A stretch of 5,650 nucleotides of DNA from Nitrospirota bacterium (lineage in GTDB: Bacteria; Nitrospirota; Thermodesulfovibrionia; Thermodesulfovibrionales; Dissulfurispiraceae): the NCBI GenBank assembly GCA_013349595.1, contig DUZI01000102.1:1-5650 (forward strand), in the 5' to 3' direction. The translations under genes were made by a program, and so were the position numbers. The notes below the pieces were generated by a model that did not search any database, was not told where the DNA came from, and saw nothing but the letters and a program-made list of their open reading frames with translations. Each line of letters begins with the position of its first letter. Within the stretch, counting starts at the first letter, position 1. Below are positions 5,220-5,650 of the stretch, piece by piece.

Positions 5220-5650
5220 TGAAAGATAATTTGCCTATATATCTTGACCATAATGCTACCACTCCCATTGATAAAGAGGTCAAAGAAACAATTACAAATA
5301 GCCTTGATGTCTTTGGAAACCCATCGAGTATCCATTATTATGGTATAAAGGCAAAGGAATTAATTGATAGTTCTCGTCAATCAGTTGCATCTGTGCTATC
5401 TTGCAAAAAAGATGAGATAATTTTTACCTCTGGTGGTACAGAGTCTAACAACCTTGCAATCTTCGGGATTGCCATTTTAAAAGGTAAAGGGCACATAATT
5501 TCATCATCTATTGAGCATCCTTCTGTAATGATGCCTTTAAAGAGATTACGAGACAATGGTTACACAGTCACATTACTGCCAGTTGATAGCAAAGGTTTAA
5601 TTAACCCCGATGATGTAAAAAAGACAATTAAAAAGGACACAATCCTTATC
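5216..5650 (+). CDS. NifS/IscS-type cysteine desulfurase, N-terminal part (cut by window end)
   Basis: The frame opens with ATG at 5216, overlapping the rapZ stop as ATGA, and stays open for 145 codons to the window edge. A second ATG at 5219 is equally possible. The product is a PLP-dependent aminotransferase class V enzyme that takes sulfur from L-cysteine onto an active-site Cys for Fe-S clusters or tRNA thiolation. Family motifs appear in order: IYLDHNATTP (8-17), FGNPSSIH (33-40), IIFTSGGTESNN (68-79), which binds the PLP phosphate, and SSIEHPSV (97-104), whose His101 stacks on the cofactor ring. The spacing fits class I (NifS/IscS) rather than class II (SufS/CsdA). The PLP lysine and the catalytic cysteine loop lie beyond the window, so NifS, IscS and a tRNA-dedicated paralogue cannot be separated. 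It takes the place where E. coli has npr. Confidence 0.94.
   Translation, partial: MMKDNLPIYLDHNATTPIDKEVKETITNSLDVFGNPSSIHYYGIKAKELIDSSRQSVASVLSCKKDEIIFTSGGTESNNLAIFGIAILKGKGHIISSSIEHPSVMMPLKRLRDNGYTVTLLPVDSKGLINPDDVKKTIKKDTILI

Noticed and set aside
5066..5335. Minus-strand frame of 89 codons across the rapZ-desulfurase junction
   Set aside because: Both genes it overlaps are conserved and in the other orientation; its translation shows no known motif.

Overview
The window is an AT-rich (roughly one-third G+C by eye) chromosomal segment from a Gram-negative bacterium with a lipopolysaccharide outer membrane. Genes for LPS transport (lptC, lptA, lptB) sit next to the gene for sigma-54 (rpoN), followed by hpf and rapZ, an order shared by many Proteobacteria and related diderm phyla. 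The low G+C, a low-potential dicluster ferredoxin upstream, a long-form HPF and the absence of PTS genes suggest an anaerobic or deeply branching diderm (for example Nitrospirota, Deferribacterota or a delta-type proteobacterium). That placement is inference; no marker in the window fixes it.

Layout, all on the + strand. Positions 1-161 hold the 3' end of a gene whose product ends in two [4Fe-4S] motifs. Positions 162-326 are the only real intergenic region: a strong hairpin terminator (179-214), then a sigma-54-type -24/-12 element (215-232), then a good sigma-70 promoter (234-262). From about 327 on, seven genes run head to tail with almost no gaps: lptC (327-845), lptA (835-1326), lptB (1327-2049), rpoN (2049-3782), hpf (3813-4334), rapZ (4344-5219) and the 5' part of a NifS/IscS-type cysteine desulfurase gene (5216-5650, cut by the window end). 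Junctions are an 11-nt overlap, abutting stop-start, a 1-nt overlap, 30 nt, 9 nt and a 4-nt ATGA overlap, so this reads as one translationally coupled operon.

How the genes work together. LptB is the ATPase of the inner-membrane LPS extractor, LptC its membrane-anchored receptor, and LptA the periplasmic bridge. RpoN is the alternative sigma factor for enhancer-dependent promoters. HPF dimerises and silences ribosomes in starvation. RapZ is a P-loop nucleotide-binding protein tied in enterics to envelope amino-sugar supply. The desulfurase supplies sulfur for Fe-S clusters or tRNA thiolation. The shared theme is envelope synthesis linked to nutrient and energy status.

Most of the window is a conserved housekeeping operon, and I see no wholly new system, mobile element, CRISPR array, tRNA or rRNA. 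The points worth a second look are the sigma-54-type promoter in front of the operon that encodes sigma-54 (possible autoregulation), an insertion of about 100 residues in RpoN just before its last helices and HTH, substitutions in the RpoN HTH region, and the replacement of the usual PTS genes by a coupled cysteine desulfurase gene.
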